Origin: GCA-2683825 sp965662355
GTDB lineage: Bacteria > Planctomycetota > UBA1135 > GCA-002686595
Direction: 5' to 3'
Assembly: GCA_965662355.1 (NCBI GenBank)
Contig: CBFIHP010000001.1
Coordinates: forward strand, 496,001-560,000
DNA: 64,000 bases
Shown: one piece after another, positions 1 to 9,472 of the stretch
How positions within the stretch are numbered: the stretch's first letter is position 1
Layout of the letters: every line of letters begins with the position of its first letter
Made by a program: the position numbers and the translations under genes
Notes under the pieces: generated by a model
What the model saw: only the letters and a program-made list of their open reading frames with translations
Told to the model about the DNA's origin: nothing
Databases searched by the model: none

Positions 1-1
1 A

Positions 2-895
2 GGCACCTTTGCGTGTTGGTTCTTCGACTACAACAACGACGGCTTCCTGGACCTCTATGTCTCGGGCTACTCCGCGCGCTTCGCCTCGTCGAACGGTGCG
101 GTCTTGACGGACATCCCTGCTGCCCGGCTCGGGCTCAAAACGAAACGCGACGTGTACCCGCGCCTTTATCGCAACCAAGGGGATGGTCACTTCGAAGACG
201 TGGCCACGAAGATCGGGCTCGACCGTGTCGTGCTGACCATGGGCGCCAACTTCGGCGATATCGACAACGACGGCTGGTTGGACGTTTATTGCGGCACGGG
301 CCACACGAACTTCCTCGCCTTGATGGCGAATCGCATGTTCCGGAACGATGGGGGCACGCGCTTCCAGGACGTGACGAGTGCCGGCGGATTCGGCCACCTA
401 CAAAAGGGGCACGGCATCTCCTTCGCGGACGTCGACAACGATGGGGATCAGGATGTCTACGCCGTCATGGGCGGTTGGTATCCCGCAGACAACTTCCCGA
501 ACGCTCTCTACGCGAACCCGGGCAACGAGAACAGCTGGGTAAACCTGCAGCTGCGCGGGACCGATTCGACGGCTACCGCGGTCGGGGCCCGTGTCCATAT
601 CAGTGTCTTGACGCCCGACGGCGAACGCTCGATCCATCGCCATGTCGATACCGGCGGCAGTTTCGGCTCGAACAGCCTGCAGTTGGAAATCGGCCTCGCT
701 GACGCGACGGAGATTCGTTTCGTAAGGGTTTACTGGCCTAAGAGCGGTCTGAGCCAGGTCTTCAATGGGCTCGAGATGAAGCGCTTCTGGCGCATCACGG
801 AGGGGCGCGAGGAGGCCGAGTTGCTCGAGAGAGAAGCGTTCCCGATCGCACCTTCGGCGGGAGCAAATGCGCACCATCACCGCCATGAAGGCTGA
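2..895 (+). CDS. FG-GAP/VCBS repeat protein with C-terminal ASPIC/UnbV domain (CRTAC1-like), 5' partial
   Basis: The reading frame is open from the window edge, so the start lies upstream; 297 residues are visible. Several calcium-binding-type FG-GAP blades appear, each with the pattern D-x-D/N-x-D-G-x-x-D (FDYNNDGFLDLYV near the edge, then IDNDGWLDVY and VDNDGDQDVY). The last 110 or so residues match the ASPIC/UnbV domain: SWVNLQLRG, then a GARVHISV segment, then GSFGSNSLQLEIGL. Such proteins are secreted beta-propellers, common in planctomycetes and related marine bacteria, and are usually of unknown role. A non-coding gap of about 240 bases follows. The family call is firm; no function is assigned. 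Confidence 0.85.
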   Translation, partial: GTFACWFFDYNNDGFLDLYVSGYSARFASSNGAVLTDIPAARLGLKTKRDVYPRLYRNQGDGHFEDVATKIGLDRVVLTMGANFGDIDNDGWLDVYCGTGHTNFLALMANRMFRNDGGTRFQDVTSAGGFGHLQKGHGISFADVDNDGDQDVYAVMGGWYPADNFPNALYANPGNENSWVNLQLRGTDSTATAVGARVHISVLTPDGERSIHRHVDTGGSFGSNSLQLEIGLADATEIRFVRVYWPKSGLSQVFNGLEMKRFWRITEGREEAELLEREAFPIAPSAGANAHHHRHEG

Positions 896-1080
896 GGATT
901 CTGCTGCTACTGCCCGTCCGAGGTTTTTTGGGCACGGTCCGGAATTCGCGCATCAGGCAAGAAAACCAGCCCCACGGATCGTGACGTCATGCACGTCGCT
1001 GCTACCCTGCGGGGCTTCCACAAAAACCGGAAACAGTTCAACAGCTGGTACGTCTGCTTCACCTAGAAGAGCAGACGGTT

Positions 1081-1102
1081 CGGAGGACGGCAGGTCCCTC
1101 CG
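1081..1102 (+). promoter_or_regulatory. Small hairpin in the leader of the MORN/toroid gene, loop containing GGCAGG
   Basis: CGGAGG (1081-1086) pairs perfectly with CCTCCG (1097-1102) around a 10-base loop that contains GGCAGG (1089-1094). It lies 32 bases before the GTG start at 1135. The loop is complementary to the CCUGCC core of the candidate small RNA at 16750-16969. A 6-mer match is easily random in GC-rich DNA, so regulation is only a suggestion. Confidence 0.25.
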
Positions 1103-1134
1103 CGCCACCAAACAGTAGCAAAGGACAAAGCAGG

Positions 1135-3471
1135 GTGCAGAAAAGGGCAATGCTCGCAGCAGGGGCGAGCTTTCTGGCCATTCTCTGTCTCCATGGATCC
1201 GCTCTCGGACAGGAGAGCGCGGTTCGTGAGACGGAGTGGCCCGGAGGGCAAGTCAGGGACAAATACCAGGTGCAGGTGGATGCCGAAGGACAGGAAGTCC
1301 AGCACGGCGAATACGAATCCTGGCACGAGAACGGCAAGCGCTCCGCGAAGGGCGCATACAAGCAAGGCAAGCGCAGCGGCGCCTGGAAGTTCTTCACCGA
1401 GAAGGGCAAGAAGCGCAGCAACGGGCGCTTCAAAGACGGCCTGCGGAACGGTCCCTGGCGGCTCTACCACGAGAACGGCAAGCTGCGTGGCGAGGGCGAG
1501 TTCCGGGAGGACCGCATGGACGGTCTGTGGAGCTTCAAGACAGAGGCCGGCAAGGAGGACCCGGAGTCATGCGGGACCTATCGATATGTCCGCTTGAAGC
1601 ACACGGAAGCTCACCCAGGAGACCTCCCGCGTGGCCTTGGGTACTTCAAGGACGAGAGACTCCACGGCGAGTGGGTCTACTACTGGCCGAACGGCAATGT
1701 GCAGTTCGCAGGACGCTTCGCCAACGGACTGCGCGAAGGCCGTTGGGTCTTCCGCCACGCCGACGGCACGTTTGACGACGAGATGCTCTCGGGTCAATAC
1801 CAGGCAGGTACGCGCGTCGCTCAGGCAACCTCGAGCGAGCTCCCCGGATTTGCACAGCCGCTCGATGTCGTTTCGAAGGGTGTCGAAGAAGCCAGCGATC
1901 GTCGCGAGCTCGACGAGACACTCGATCTGGCCTCGAAGGGCCGCGGCAACCTACGCGAGGAAGCGATTCAGAAGCTCCTGGCGAAACCGACTCTGGCCGT
2001 GCCTGCCTTGATCCATAGGATCGAGATCACCGACCTTGGGAATCCGCGCGAGCTGGCTCGCGCGGTCGGCTCCTACGGCGGGATTCTCGCCTCCATTTGC
2101 AACGGGGCACACTATCCCTTCGAGGATCGCCAGACGGGCAAGCCCTCACCCGATTCGGTAGCTTTCGCGACCAAGCGCTGGACCAGCCTTTGGGCGTTGA
2201 CAGGGCCAGGTTCCGATTTCTGGGTGCTCGACGCGAAGCTCATGGATGCCTCGAACACGGAGGCTCTGTACCTGCCGCCGTTCCCCGACATGGATACGGG
2301 AAGCGGCCGCTGGTTCGCCAGCCCCCAGGCCCGCGAGCTCTACCAGAAGCGCTTCGAGGCTTCGAACAACAAAAAAATCACTCGTGCCGTCGATGAAGCC
2401 CTGGCGTGGCTCGCGACACAGCAAGGACCCGAGGGCGACTTCGATGCGGATGCCTTTGCCGAGGACGAGACCATTCAAGGGATCACTCGCATGGCGTATC
2501 ACGACATCGGAGTGACGTCGCTCGCGCTGCTTGCCTACATGGCAGCCGGTAATACGACGATCGAGGGGCCCTATCGCGACAATGTCGCGCGCGGCCTCGG
2601 TTGGCTCGCCCAAAAGCTGAACGCAGAGGGCGTCGTGCAGAGCCGACTCGCCGACACCGAGCTGAACTACGATCAGGCTCTCGTCGCACTGTGCCTGAGC
2701 GAGGCGGCATCAGTATCGCCCAGCCCCGGCCTTTCTCGAATGGCTCGCGCTTCGGTGGAGTGGGTCCTCGAGACGCGCAGCGACAAGGCCGGGTGGTACT
2801 ACGGTTCGCAGCCCACGGGCGAGACGTCGACGTCGCTTTCGGCCTGGATGGTCCAGGCGCTCTTTGCGGCGAAGGCGGCCAATCTCGGTATCGATGAAGA
2901 GCGGATCAATCAAGCCTTTGACGGAGCAAAGCGCTGGCTCGCATCCGTTTCGGAGCGCCGCACCGGCCGCGTCGGTTACAAGAACAAGAACACCCACTCG
3001 CTGCGCATGCAGCAGAACCAGCACTATCCGCGTGAACGCGCCGAGCCGATGACCGCGGCTGGATTGTTCTGCCACGCCATCTTCGGGACCGATCCGAAGA
3101 CGGAGATCATTCCGCGGCATATCTATCGCATCAAGAAGGCGCCACCCCTGTGGACCCGCGACGGTCTCAGCTGCGACATGTACTACTGGTACTTCGCCAC
3201 GAACGCGCTCCATCAGTTCGGCGGCGACGCCTGGAAGAAGTGGTGGGGACAATGGGGCAAGATCGCCCTCAAATCCCAGCGCAAGAAGAGCGATGCGAAG
3301 GGTTCCTGGGATCCGATCGGACCCTGGGGCTTCGTCGGTGGCCGAGTCTATTCCACCGCGATCATGACCCTGACCCTGGCGACGCCCCAGAGGCTCGCGA
3401 AGATCAGCGAGGCCGGGGAACCGAAGACCGCGGACAGCAAGACACGCAAGAAGAGCAAGAAGCGAGGTTGA
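1135..3471 (+). CDS. Secreted MORN-repeat plus alpha/alpha-toroid (squalene-cyclase-like) protein
   Basis: 778 residues from a GTG start; an ATG five codons later is an alternative. An N-terminal signal peptide (about residues 1-25, ending SALGQ) implies export. Residues 45-225 carry MORN/YwqK-type repeats with the signature HENGK..GxxxxGKxxGxW. Residues 420-740 hold alpha/alpha-toroid repeats like those of prenyltransferase/squalene cyclase (repeated LAWLATQQ, SLALLAYMAAG, YDQALVALCL, SAWMVQALF). I do not see the catalytic DxDD of true squalene cyclases, so it is probably a structural or binding toroid. Its stop overlaps the next start (TGATG at 3469-3473), giving translational coupling. The MORN-toroid fusion is unusual. 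The domain calls are fairly sure and the role is unknown. Confidence 0.8.
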   Translation: MQKRAMLAAGASFLAILCLHGSALGQESAVRETEWPGGQVRDKYQVQVDAEGQEVQHGEYESWHENGKRSAKGAYKQGKRSGAWKFFTEKGKKRSNGRFKDGLRNGPWRLYHENGKLRGEGEFREDRMDGLWSFKTEAGKEDPESCGTYRYVRLKHTEAHPGDLPRGLGYFKDERLHGEWVYYWPNGNVQFAGRFANGLREGRWVFRHADGTFDDEMLSGQYQAGTRVAQATSSELPGFAQPLDVVSKGVEEASDRRELDETLDLASKGRGNLREEAIQKLLAKPTLAVPALIHRIEITDLGNPRELARAVGSYGGILASICNGAHYPFEDRQTGKPSPDSVAFATKRWTSLWALTGPGSDFWVLDAKLMDASNTEALYLPPFPDMDTGSGRWFASPQARELYQKRFEASNNKKITRAVDEALAWLATQQGPEGDFDADAFAEDETIQGITRMAYHDIGVTSLALLAYMAAGNTTIEGPYRDNVARGLGWLAQKLNAEGVVQSRLADTELNYDQALVALCLSEAASVSPSPGLSRMARASVEWVLETRSDKAGWYYGSQPTGETSTSLSAWMVQALFAAKAANLGIDEERINQAFDGAKRWLASVSERRTGRVGYKNKNTHSLRMQQNQHYPRERAEPMTAAGLFCHAIFGTDPKTEIIPRHIYRIKKAPPLWTRDGLSCDMYYWYFATNALHQFGGDAWKKWWGQWGKIALKSQRKKSDAKGSWDPIGPWGFVGGRVYSTAIMTLTLATPQRLAKISEAGEPKTADSKTRKKSKKRG

Positions 3472-5030
3472 TGAAAATGCGTAGCCCCCAACAGTGCCTT
3501 CTAGGCATAGGCCTTTTGCTGTTCACCTTCGCGGAGGCCCCGAGTGCCCATTGGGCCAGCGGAGGCCTCGAAGCCCAGTCAGACAGCAAATCGGTGGTCG
3601 ACTTCGAGCCCCTTGCGACCAAGTTCATCGCCGACCAAGAGCTCGACCCCGAATCCCTCGGTTCCGTGCTTTTTGTCGAGGTCCTGAACGGACCGGGCTT
3701 TTGCTATCTCAAGGTAGGTGCTTTCGACATCCGCATCCCCAGTGCGTTCATGGCCGACAAGGTCCATGTCAAGACGATCAAGGATGCGGTCATCGCGCTG
3801 ATCCAGTCCCAGGAACACTGGATGCACTGGTTCCTCCGGGAGAAGGACGGCTACGAGCAGGCCCAGACCGATCTCGCGGCGCTCGAGAAGTGGGCCAAGG
3901 GCTGGTCCGGCGGGAGCATGAAGAAGGCCTCTCGGGGCGGGAACTTGCTCGAGCTGATCAAGCCCAAGGCCAATCTGATCGCCGCCGCGGAACGTCTGCG
4001 AGCTTTCGCGGGCCCGACGGAGGATCAGCTCTTCGAGCTCGGCGAGGACGTGGGCACGATTCTGCTCGCGCCGACACGGCGCTTCTTCCTCGAGGTCCTG
4101 GGCTTCCTTGGCTGGATCGACCTCGACCGCCGTGATTTCTATTGGCGCGATCAATCGGTCGGCATCACCGCAGCCTGGTACGACTGGGTGAACGTCGTGC
4201 CCCTGGAGGGGTCGGCCTGGCCCGTCGAGCTGGACGCGCCCTTCGAGGCCCAGCCGCACAGCGCGCGGCACAAGACTGGCTTGCAACAGTTCGTCGTCGA
4301 TCGCGGCGCAGCCTCGCTCCTGCGCTTGGCCTTCTACCGCACAGACTTCTCCGTGTTCGAATCGGCCCTGCGGACGAACCTCGTGATCGCCACGGCGGGC
4401 CACAACGACCTCTACCTGGCCGACTGGGGACTCTCCTTCGGTAGCGGCGGCGCCTCGCGCGGGGGAACGAGCCAGTTCATTCCCGTGACGGGCCTTCCAG
4501 GAAAGGGCTCGTCCGCTCCCGGCAAACCGCGCGCTTCCGTTCAGCTCAGCGCCAAGAACACCCCGCTGTGGCGCAAGAACAAAGGTGCGGACAACTTCAA
4601 GGAAGCTCTCAGCCGCGGGCAGAAGAAAGGCGGTGCCCTGGCCGCCAAGCGCAAGGATGGTCCGAACTGGAAAGACAAGCTGGCCCACTTCCAGCTGGCC
4701 TCGTCCAAGTCGAACAAGAAGGGCCTCGCCAGAGCACCCTTTTTCGGACAGGCCTCCCAGCGCAAGGGTCCCCAGCCGACCGAATTCAAGAACGACTATG
4801 AGGAGTTCGCCCGCGCCTATCGTGCGGCCTTCTTCCATTGGATGCGCGAGCATGGAGCCAGCAAGGAGTCGAACGACACCTTCAGCCGGCTCATGGTGGC
4901 TCACTCGGACCCCTTCGGTGAGGTGACCTTCGCCGACATGGTCCAGAAGGCTTATGGGCTCCCCTTGAGCGCGGAGAACGGCTCGATCGAAAGCATGGAG
5001 TGGAACTTTCTGAAGTGGCTTTCGAAGTGA
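3471..5030 (+). CDS. Secreted protein of unknown function, coupled to the MORN/toroid gene
   Basis: 519 residues. The ATG shares its A with the preceding TGA (TGATG), which decides this start over longer in-frame extensions. The N-terminus MKMRSPQQCLLGIGLLLF is a signal peptide. The body shows no family I recognise: residues 40-330 are mixed alpha/beta, and residues 330-460 are lysine-, serine- and glycine-rich, probably a disordered or surface-binding stretch. The C-terminal 80 residues look helical. The tight coupling to the upstream gene suggests the two exported proteins act together. Confidence 0.75.
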   Translation: MKMRSPQQCLLGIGLLLFTFAEAPSAHWASGGLEAQSDSKSVVDFEPLATKFIADQELDPESLGSVLFVEVLNGPGFCYLKVGAFDIRIPSAFMADKVHVKTIKDAVIALIQSQEHWMHWFLREKDGYEQAQTDLAALEKWAKGWSGGSMKKASRGGNLLELIKPKANLIAAAERLRAFAGPTEDQLFELGEDVGTILLAPTRRFFLEVLGFLGWIDLDRRDFYWRDQSVGITAAWYDWVNVVPLEGSAWPVELDAPFEAQPHSARHKTGLQQFVVDRGAASLLRLAFYRTDFSVFESALRTNLVIATAGHNDLYLADWGLSFGSGGASRGGTSQFIPVTGLPGKGSSAPGKPRASVQLSAKNTPLWRKNKGADNFKEALSRGQKKGGALAAKRKDGPNWKDKLAHFQLASSKSNKKGLARAPFFGQASQRKGPQPTEFKNDYEEFARAYRAAFFHWMREHGASKESNDTFSRLMVAHSDPFGEVTFADMVQKAYGLPLSAENGSIESMEWNFLKWLSK

Positions 5031-5110
5031 GGGTGGGCTTTGGGCGGCGAAAGCTGCCCTCGCCCCGGCCGAGTTGCTAGCATTCCGCACCGCTCCCATG
5101 CGGTCCCATC

Positions 5111-6652
5111 ATGCAGCTCGGATTCGTCCTCGATCAATCGCGTTGTATCGGCTGTCACGCGTGCACGGTCGCCTGCAAGTCGGAAAACGATGTCCCCGTG
5201 GGGAGCTTCCGTACGTGGGTCAAGTACACCGAGCAAGGCGAGTTCCCCGCGGTCAAGCGCTCCTTCGCGGTCCTGCGGTGTAACCAGTGCACCCAGGCGC
5301 CGTGCGTGACGATCTGTCCCGTCAAGGCGCTCGAGAAGCGGCCCGATGGCATCGTGGATGTCGACCCTGCGGCCTGCATCGGCTGCAAGTCCTGCATGCA
5401 TGGCTGTCCGTATGACGCGCTGTACATCAACCCGGACAAGGGCACGGCCGAGAAGTGTCACTTCTGCGCGCACCGGACCGAACAAGGGCTCGCGCCCGCG
5501 TGTGCTGTCGTCTGTCCGACCGAGGCGATCATTCCCGGAGACTTCGACGACCCTGAAAGCGTCGTGTCGAAGATGCGCAATGGGGGCTCCCTGCGGGCGC
5601 GCAAGGTCGAGGCGGGGACCGGGCCGAACGTCTTCTACAACGAGGTCAACGACGCGGGCATCGATCCGCTGAAGACCGCGAGCTCGGGTGGACATATCTG
5701 GGCGGATCGGCACCCGGGGTTGCCCCAGGAGGCCCGCGCCTTCGACGACGAGATGGCATTGATGGAAGAGCATGCCGACCCATCGGCGAGAGCACGGACG
5801 ACCTACGACGTCGCCCATCCGCCGCTGTGGGGTGGGAAGATCACGGGGTACCTCTTCTTCAAGGCCCTAGCGGCCGGTGTGTTTCTCGCGGGGTGCTTCG
5901 GTATGCCCGGGGTTCTGGGCGTGCCCACGGCGGGGGCATCGATCGCGATCCCATTGATGGGGCTTCTGTTCCTGACCCTGACGACGGCGCTCCTCATCGC
6001 CGACCTCAAACGACCGGAGCGTTTCCTCTACATCATCACGCGCCCGAACTGGGATTCCTGGTTGGTGCGCGGAACGTGGTTTCTGATCGGCTATGGCGGA
6101 ATTCTGACGGTCGCCCTCCTCGCCGCGTTGCTCGGGGCGAGGCACTTCGGGCCCGTGATTCGAGTCCTCGGGATCGTCGGAGCCTTCGGTAGCGCGGCGT
6201 ACACCGGTTGGCTGTTCGGTCAAGCCAAGGGACGCGTGTTGTGGATGCAACGCGGGCTCTGGTTGCGATTGGCGGTCCAGGCCTTGCTGGGCGGTGCCGC
6301 GGTCCTGATCCTTGCCGCGCCGTTGTTCGGGCTGGAAGCCGACCCGCGAGTCGACCTCGAACGGGTTCTGGGCCTGGGGTTGCTGGCTCACGGCGTCTTC
6401 TTGATGCTCGAATCGAAACTGGCGCCGACGAAGCGCGAAGCGGAATACGCGCGCGTGCTGGCGTTGGTGAAGAGTGGACCCTTCTCACGGTTGCACTGGC
6501 TCGGCGGCGTGCTCTTCGGAACCCTGGTTCCGATCACGATTCTGGCGCTCTATCCCGCCGGGTCCATGGTCGCGGCCGCGTTGGCTCTCATCGGGCTTTG
6601 GATCGAAAAAAACACGCTCGTTCGCGCGGGCCAGGCTCTACCCATCAGCTGA
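5111..6652 (+). CDS. Fused 4x[4Fe-4S] ferredoxin / NrfD-PsrC-type membrane anchor of a molybdoenzyme
   Basis: 513 residues. Residues 1-170 are a DmsB/NrfC-type ferredoxin. It has four cysteine clusters, starting C12-x2-C15-x2-C18-x3-C22, then CNQCTQAPC, CIGCKSCMHGC and CHFC with a later C-x3-C. Residues 230-510 form a polytopic NrfD/PsrC/DmsC-like quinone-reactive anchor, with a conserved KRPERFLYIITRPNW loop and eight or so hydrophobic segments. In most systems these are two polypeptides; here they are fused. The ATG has no clear Shine-Dalgarno. The stop lies 2 bases before the catalytic subunit gene, so the pair is an operon moving electrons between the quinone pool and the molybdenum site. 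No signal peptide is visible on the ferredoxin half. Confidence 0.88.
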   Translation: MQLGFVLDQSRCIGCHACTVACKSENDVPVGSFRTWVKYTEQGEFPAVKRSFAVLRCNQCTQAPCVTICPVKALEKRPDGIVDVDPAACIGCKSCMHGCPYDALYINPDKGTAEKCHFCAHRTEQGLAPACAVVCPTEAIIPGDFDDPESVVSKMRNGGSLRARKVEAGTGPNVFYNEVNDAGIDPLKTASSGGHIWADRHPGLPQEARAFDDEMALMEEHADPSARARTTYDVAHPPLWGGKITGYLFFKALAAGVFLAGCFGMPGVLGVPTAGASIAIPLMGLLFLTLTTALLIADLKRPERFLYIITRPNWDSWLVRGTWFLIGYGGILTVALLAALLGARHFGPVIRVLGIVGAFGSAAYTGWLFGQAKGRVLWMQRGLWLRLAVQALLGGAAVLILAAPLFGLEADPRVDLERVLGLGLLAHGVFLMLESKLAPTKREAEYARVLALVKSGPFSRLHWLGGVLFGTLVPITILALYPAGSMVAAALALIGLWIEKNTLVRAGQALPIS

Positions 6653-6654
6653 AG

Positions 6655-9387
6655 ATGTCGGACAAGCAAACACACAGACGTGAGAGCCGAACGTCCCCCT
6701 GGGAACTCGGTGTCGCGCCGCCGCCCGAGAAATGGGACGACTGGGTCGAGCTGGATCCAACAGCCTGGCCGGAGAAGCGCGAAAAGCACTACGCCTGCAT
6801 TCCGACCATCTGTTTCAACTGTGAATCCGCTTGCGGGCTGCTGGCGTACGTCGACAAGGAGCAGGGGCGCATCGACAAGTTCGAAGGCAACCCCGTCCAT
6901 CCCGGCAGCCGGGGGCGCGTGTGTGCCAAGGGGCCCGCGACGATCAATCAGATCCACGACGAAGAGCGGATCCTGAATCCTCTGAAGCGCGTCGGGCCGC
7001 GGGGCTCGGGGGAATTCGAGGAGGTCGAGTGGGAAGTCGCCTTGAAGGACATCGGCCAGCGCATTCGCAAGTCGATCCAGGAGGAGCGGCGTGGCGAGGT
7101 CGTGTATCACGTCGGCCGTCCCGGCGAGGATCACTTCGTGATGCGCATGTTGCAGGCCTGGGGTGTCGATGGGCACAACAGCCACACGAACGTCTGCAGT
7201 GCCGGGGCGCGCCTTGGCTTCACGCTATGGTTCGGCGCCGATCGCCCGTCGCCGGATTACTCGCAGACGAAGTTCATGCTGCTGCTCTCGGCACACCTTG
7301 AGACCGGCCACTACTTCAATCCCCACGCCCAGCGCATCATGGCCGCCAAGGAGGGCGGCGCGCGTCTCGCGGTGATCGACACGCGGCTATCGAACACGGC
7401 GTCCCACGCGGACCTTTGGGTTTCCTCCTGGCCGGGCACAGAGGCAGCGTTGCTGCTTGCGATTGCTTCCGAGCTCTTGAAGCGCGATGCGATCGACCAC
7501 GCGTTCGTGCGTCGTTGGACGAACTGGGAACAAAGTCTCGCGGCACTGGATCCCGGAGGGGCAGGCACGTTCGAGCGTTTCCTTGAAGTGCTGAAGGAGC
7601 GCTATGCCTCCTACACGCCCGAATTTGCCGCGAAAGAGTGCAAGGTGCCCGAGGATACGGTCACGAAGCTCGCGGACGAAATCCAGGCCGCCGGTTCCGC
7701 TTTCGCCAGCCATCTGTGGCGCAACGCGGCCAGCGGCAACCTAGGTGGCTGGCAGGTCGCGCGCGCATTGATGTTCCTGCACGTGCTGACGGGAAGCATC
7801 GGTAAGCCCGGTGGTCTGAACCCGAACAGCTGGGACAAGTTCGTTCCCAAGCCGGAAAACAGTCCGCCACCGGTCCCGCACTGGAACGAGCGCCACTGGC
7901 CGAAGGAATGGCCCCTGGCTCACTACGAGATGAGCTTCCTGTTGCCGCACCTCTTGCGCGATCAGGACAGCAAGATCGACGTCTACTTCACGCGCGTCTA
8001 CAACCCTGTCTGGACGAATCCGGACGGCTGTTCGTGGATCGAGATGCTGGAGGACGAGGAACGCATCGGTTGCCATGTCGCGCTGACACCGATCTGGTCG
8101 GAGACCGCGCAATGGGCTGACTACGTGCTGCCCATGGGGCTCGCCCCCGAGCGGCACGACGTCATGAGTCAAGAAACACACGCCGGCACGTGGATCGGAT
8201 TCCGCCAGCCGGTCCTGCGGCGCTTCGAGGAATTGCGCGGCAACAAGACCGAGCGCAGCTACGAGGCGAACCCGGGCCAGGTCTGGGAAGAGGCCGAGTT
8301 CTGGATCGACCTGACCTGGCAAATCGACCCTGATGGGTCGATGGGCATGCGCCAGTACTTCGAGTCGAAGGAGAAACCCGGTACACCCATTACGATGGAC
8401 GAGTACTGGGCGGACGTTTTTGAGAACTCGGTGCCGGGCCTGCCGCAAGCGGCAGAGAAAGAGGGGCTGTCACCCCTGGCTTACATGCGCCGGTACGGGT
8501 CGTTTGCCGTCCCCTACGCGGGGCAGGAGCGCTACGAGTCCGAGACCGATGCCGACCACGGAATCACCCTGGAGGGTGGCGATCGACGCGCGGGTTTCCA
8601 TACGCCCAGCAAGCGGCTCGAGTTCTTCTCCGAGACGCTGAAGGATTGGGGCTACGAGGAGCAAGTCACACCGAACTACATCACATCGCACGTCTACCAC
8701 GGCCATCTGAACCTCGAGGCCGGCGAGCGAACGCTGCTGCCCACGTTCAGGCTTCCGACCCTGATCCATACGCGTTCGGGCAATGCGAAGTGGCTGCAGG
8801 AAATCTCGCACACGAATCCTCTCTGGGTCCATCCAGAGGATCTGGCTGCGTTGGGCTTGACCGATGGTGGTATGGCGCGCGTCTCGACCCGTATCGGTTA
8901 CTTCGTCGTGCGCGTGTGGGAAACCGAGGGTATCCATCCCGGTGTCGTCGCTTGCTCGCACCACGTGGGGCGCTGGCGGCTCTTCCGCTCGATCGGCGGC
9001 CAGAAGCGCGCTTCGTCGTTGATCGACATTCGCCGCGAGGGGTCGACGTTCCTCTTCCGCCGCAAGGAGCCCGTCGGAGCCTACTCGAGCAACGATCCGG
9101 ACTCGGAACGAGTCTGGTGGAAGGAAGCCGGTGTGAATCAGAACCTGACCTTCCCGGTCCAGCCCGATCCGATATCTGGCATGCACTGCTGGCACCAGAA
9201 GGTCACGGTCGAGCCCGCCAAGGACTCCGATCAATACGGCGACGTCTTTGTGGACACGGCACGTTCGCGCGAGGTGTACGAAGAGTGGAAGGGCAAGACG
9301 AAGCCGGCGCCGGGGCCGGATGGACTGCGGCGCCCGTTGTGGATGAATCGGCCGTTGCGCCCAGTGGAGGCGGCGTATCGGCTGTAG
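6655..9387 (+). CDS. Molybdopterin oxidoreductase catalytic subunit (DMSO reductase superfamily)
   Basis: 910 residues from an ATG 2 bases after the anchor gene. A [4Fe-4S] motif C53-x2-C56-x3-C60...C90 (RVCAKG) is followed by the molybdopterin domains. C181 in HTNVCSAGARLG sits where the molybdenum-ligating residue occurs, so a cysteine ligand as in thiosulfate/polysulfide/tetrathionate reductases is likely (inference). A C-terminal molydop-binding domain begins near residue 690 (THPTF-like LLPTFRLPTLIH, then THTNPLWVHPEDLA-like). No twin-arginine signal is present: the first 50 residues are hydrophilic, so the enzyme may be cytoplasmic. The substrate cannot be read from sequence. Confidence 0.88.
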   Translation: MSDKQTHRRESRTSPWELGVAPPPEKWDDWVELDPTAWPEKREKHYACIPTICFNCESACGLLAYVDKEQGRIDKFEGNPVHPGSRGRVCAKGPATINQIHDEERILNPLKRVGPRGSGEFEEVEWEVALKDIGQRIRKSIQEERRGEVVYHVGRPGEDHFVMRMLQAWGVDGHNSHTNVCSAGARLGFTLWFGADRPSPDYSQTKFMLLLSAHLETGHYFNPHAQRIMAAKEGGARLAVIDTRLSNTASHADLWVSSWPGTEAALLLAIASELLKRDAIDHAFVRRWTNWEQSLAALDPGGAGTFERFLEVLKERYASYTPEFAAKECKVPEDTVTKLADEIQAAGSAFASHLWRNAASGNLGGWQVARALMFLHVLTGSIGKPGGLNPNSWDKFVPKPENSPPPVPHWNERHWPKEWPLAHYEMSFLLPHLLRDQDSKIDVYFTRVYNPVWTNPDGCSWIEMLEDEERIGCHVALTPIWSETAQWADYVLPMGLAPERHDVMSQETHAGTWIGFRQPVLRRFEELRGNKTERSYEANPGQVWEEAEFWIDLTWQIDPDGSMGMRQYFESKEKPGTPITMDEYWADVFENSVPGLPQAAEKEGLSPLAYMRRYGSFAVPYAGQERYESETDADHGITLEGGDRRAGFHTPSKRLEFFSETLKDWGYEEQVTPNYITSHVYHGHLNLEAGERTLLPTFRLPTLIHTRSGNAKWLQEISHTNPLWVHPEDLAALGLTDGGMARVSTRIGYFVVRVWETEGIHPGVVACSHHVGRWRLFRSIGGQKRASSLIDIRREGSTFLFRRKEPVGAYSSNDPDSERVWWKEAGVNQNLTFPVQPDPISGMHCWHQKVTVEPAKDSDQYGDVFVDTARSREVYEEWKGKTKPAPGPDGLRRPLWMNRPLRPVEAAYRL

Positions 9388-9472
9388 GCGACGTTCTCGG
9401 AACGAGGCTCTCCTGCCCTTTCGGTAATTCCCGCGCGGCAAGCCTTGCCGGATTCGGGGCCCTCCCGCCCGA

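Noticed and set aside
3579..5099. 506-codon minus-strand frame opposite the secreted protein gene
   Set aside because: Opposite frame of a well-supported gene with signal peptide and start overlap; no family features.
9430..9455. Hairpin CGGCA/TGCCG after the molybdoenzyme operon as a terminator
   Set aside because: The stem is short and no T-tract follows on either strand, so termination is not supported.
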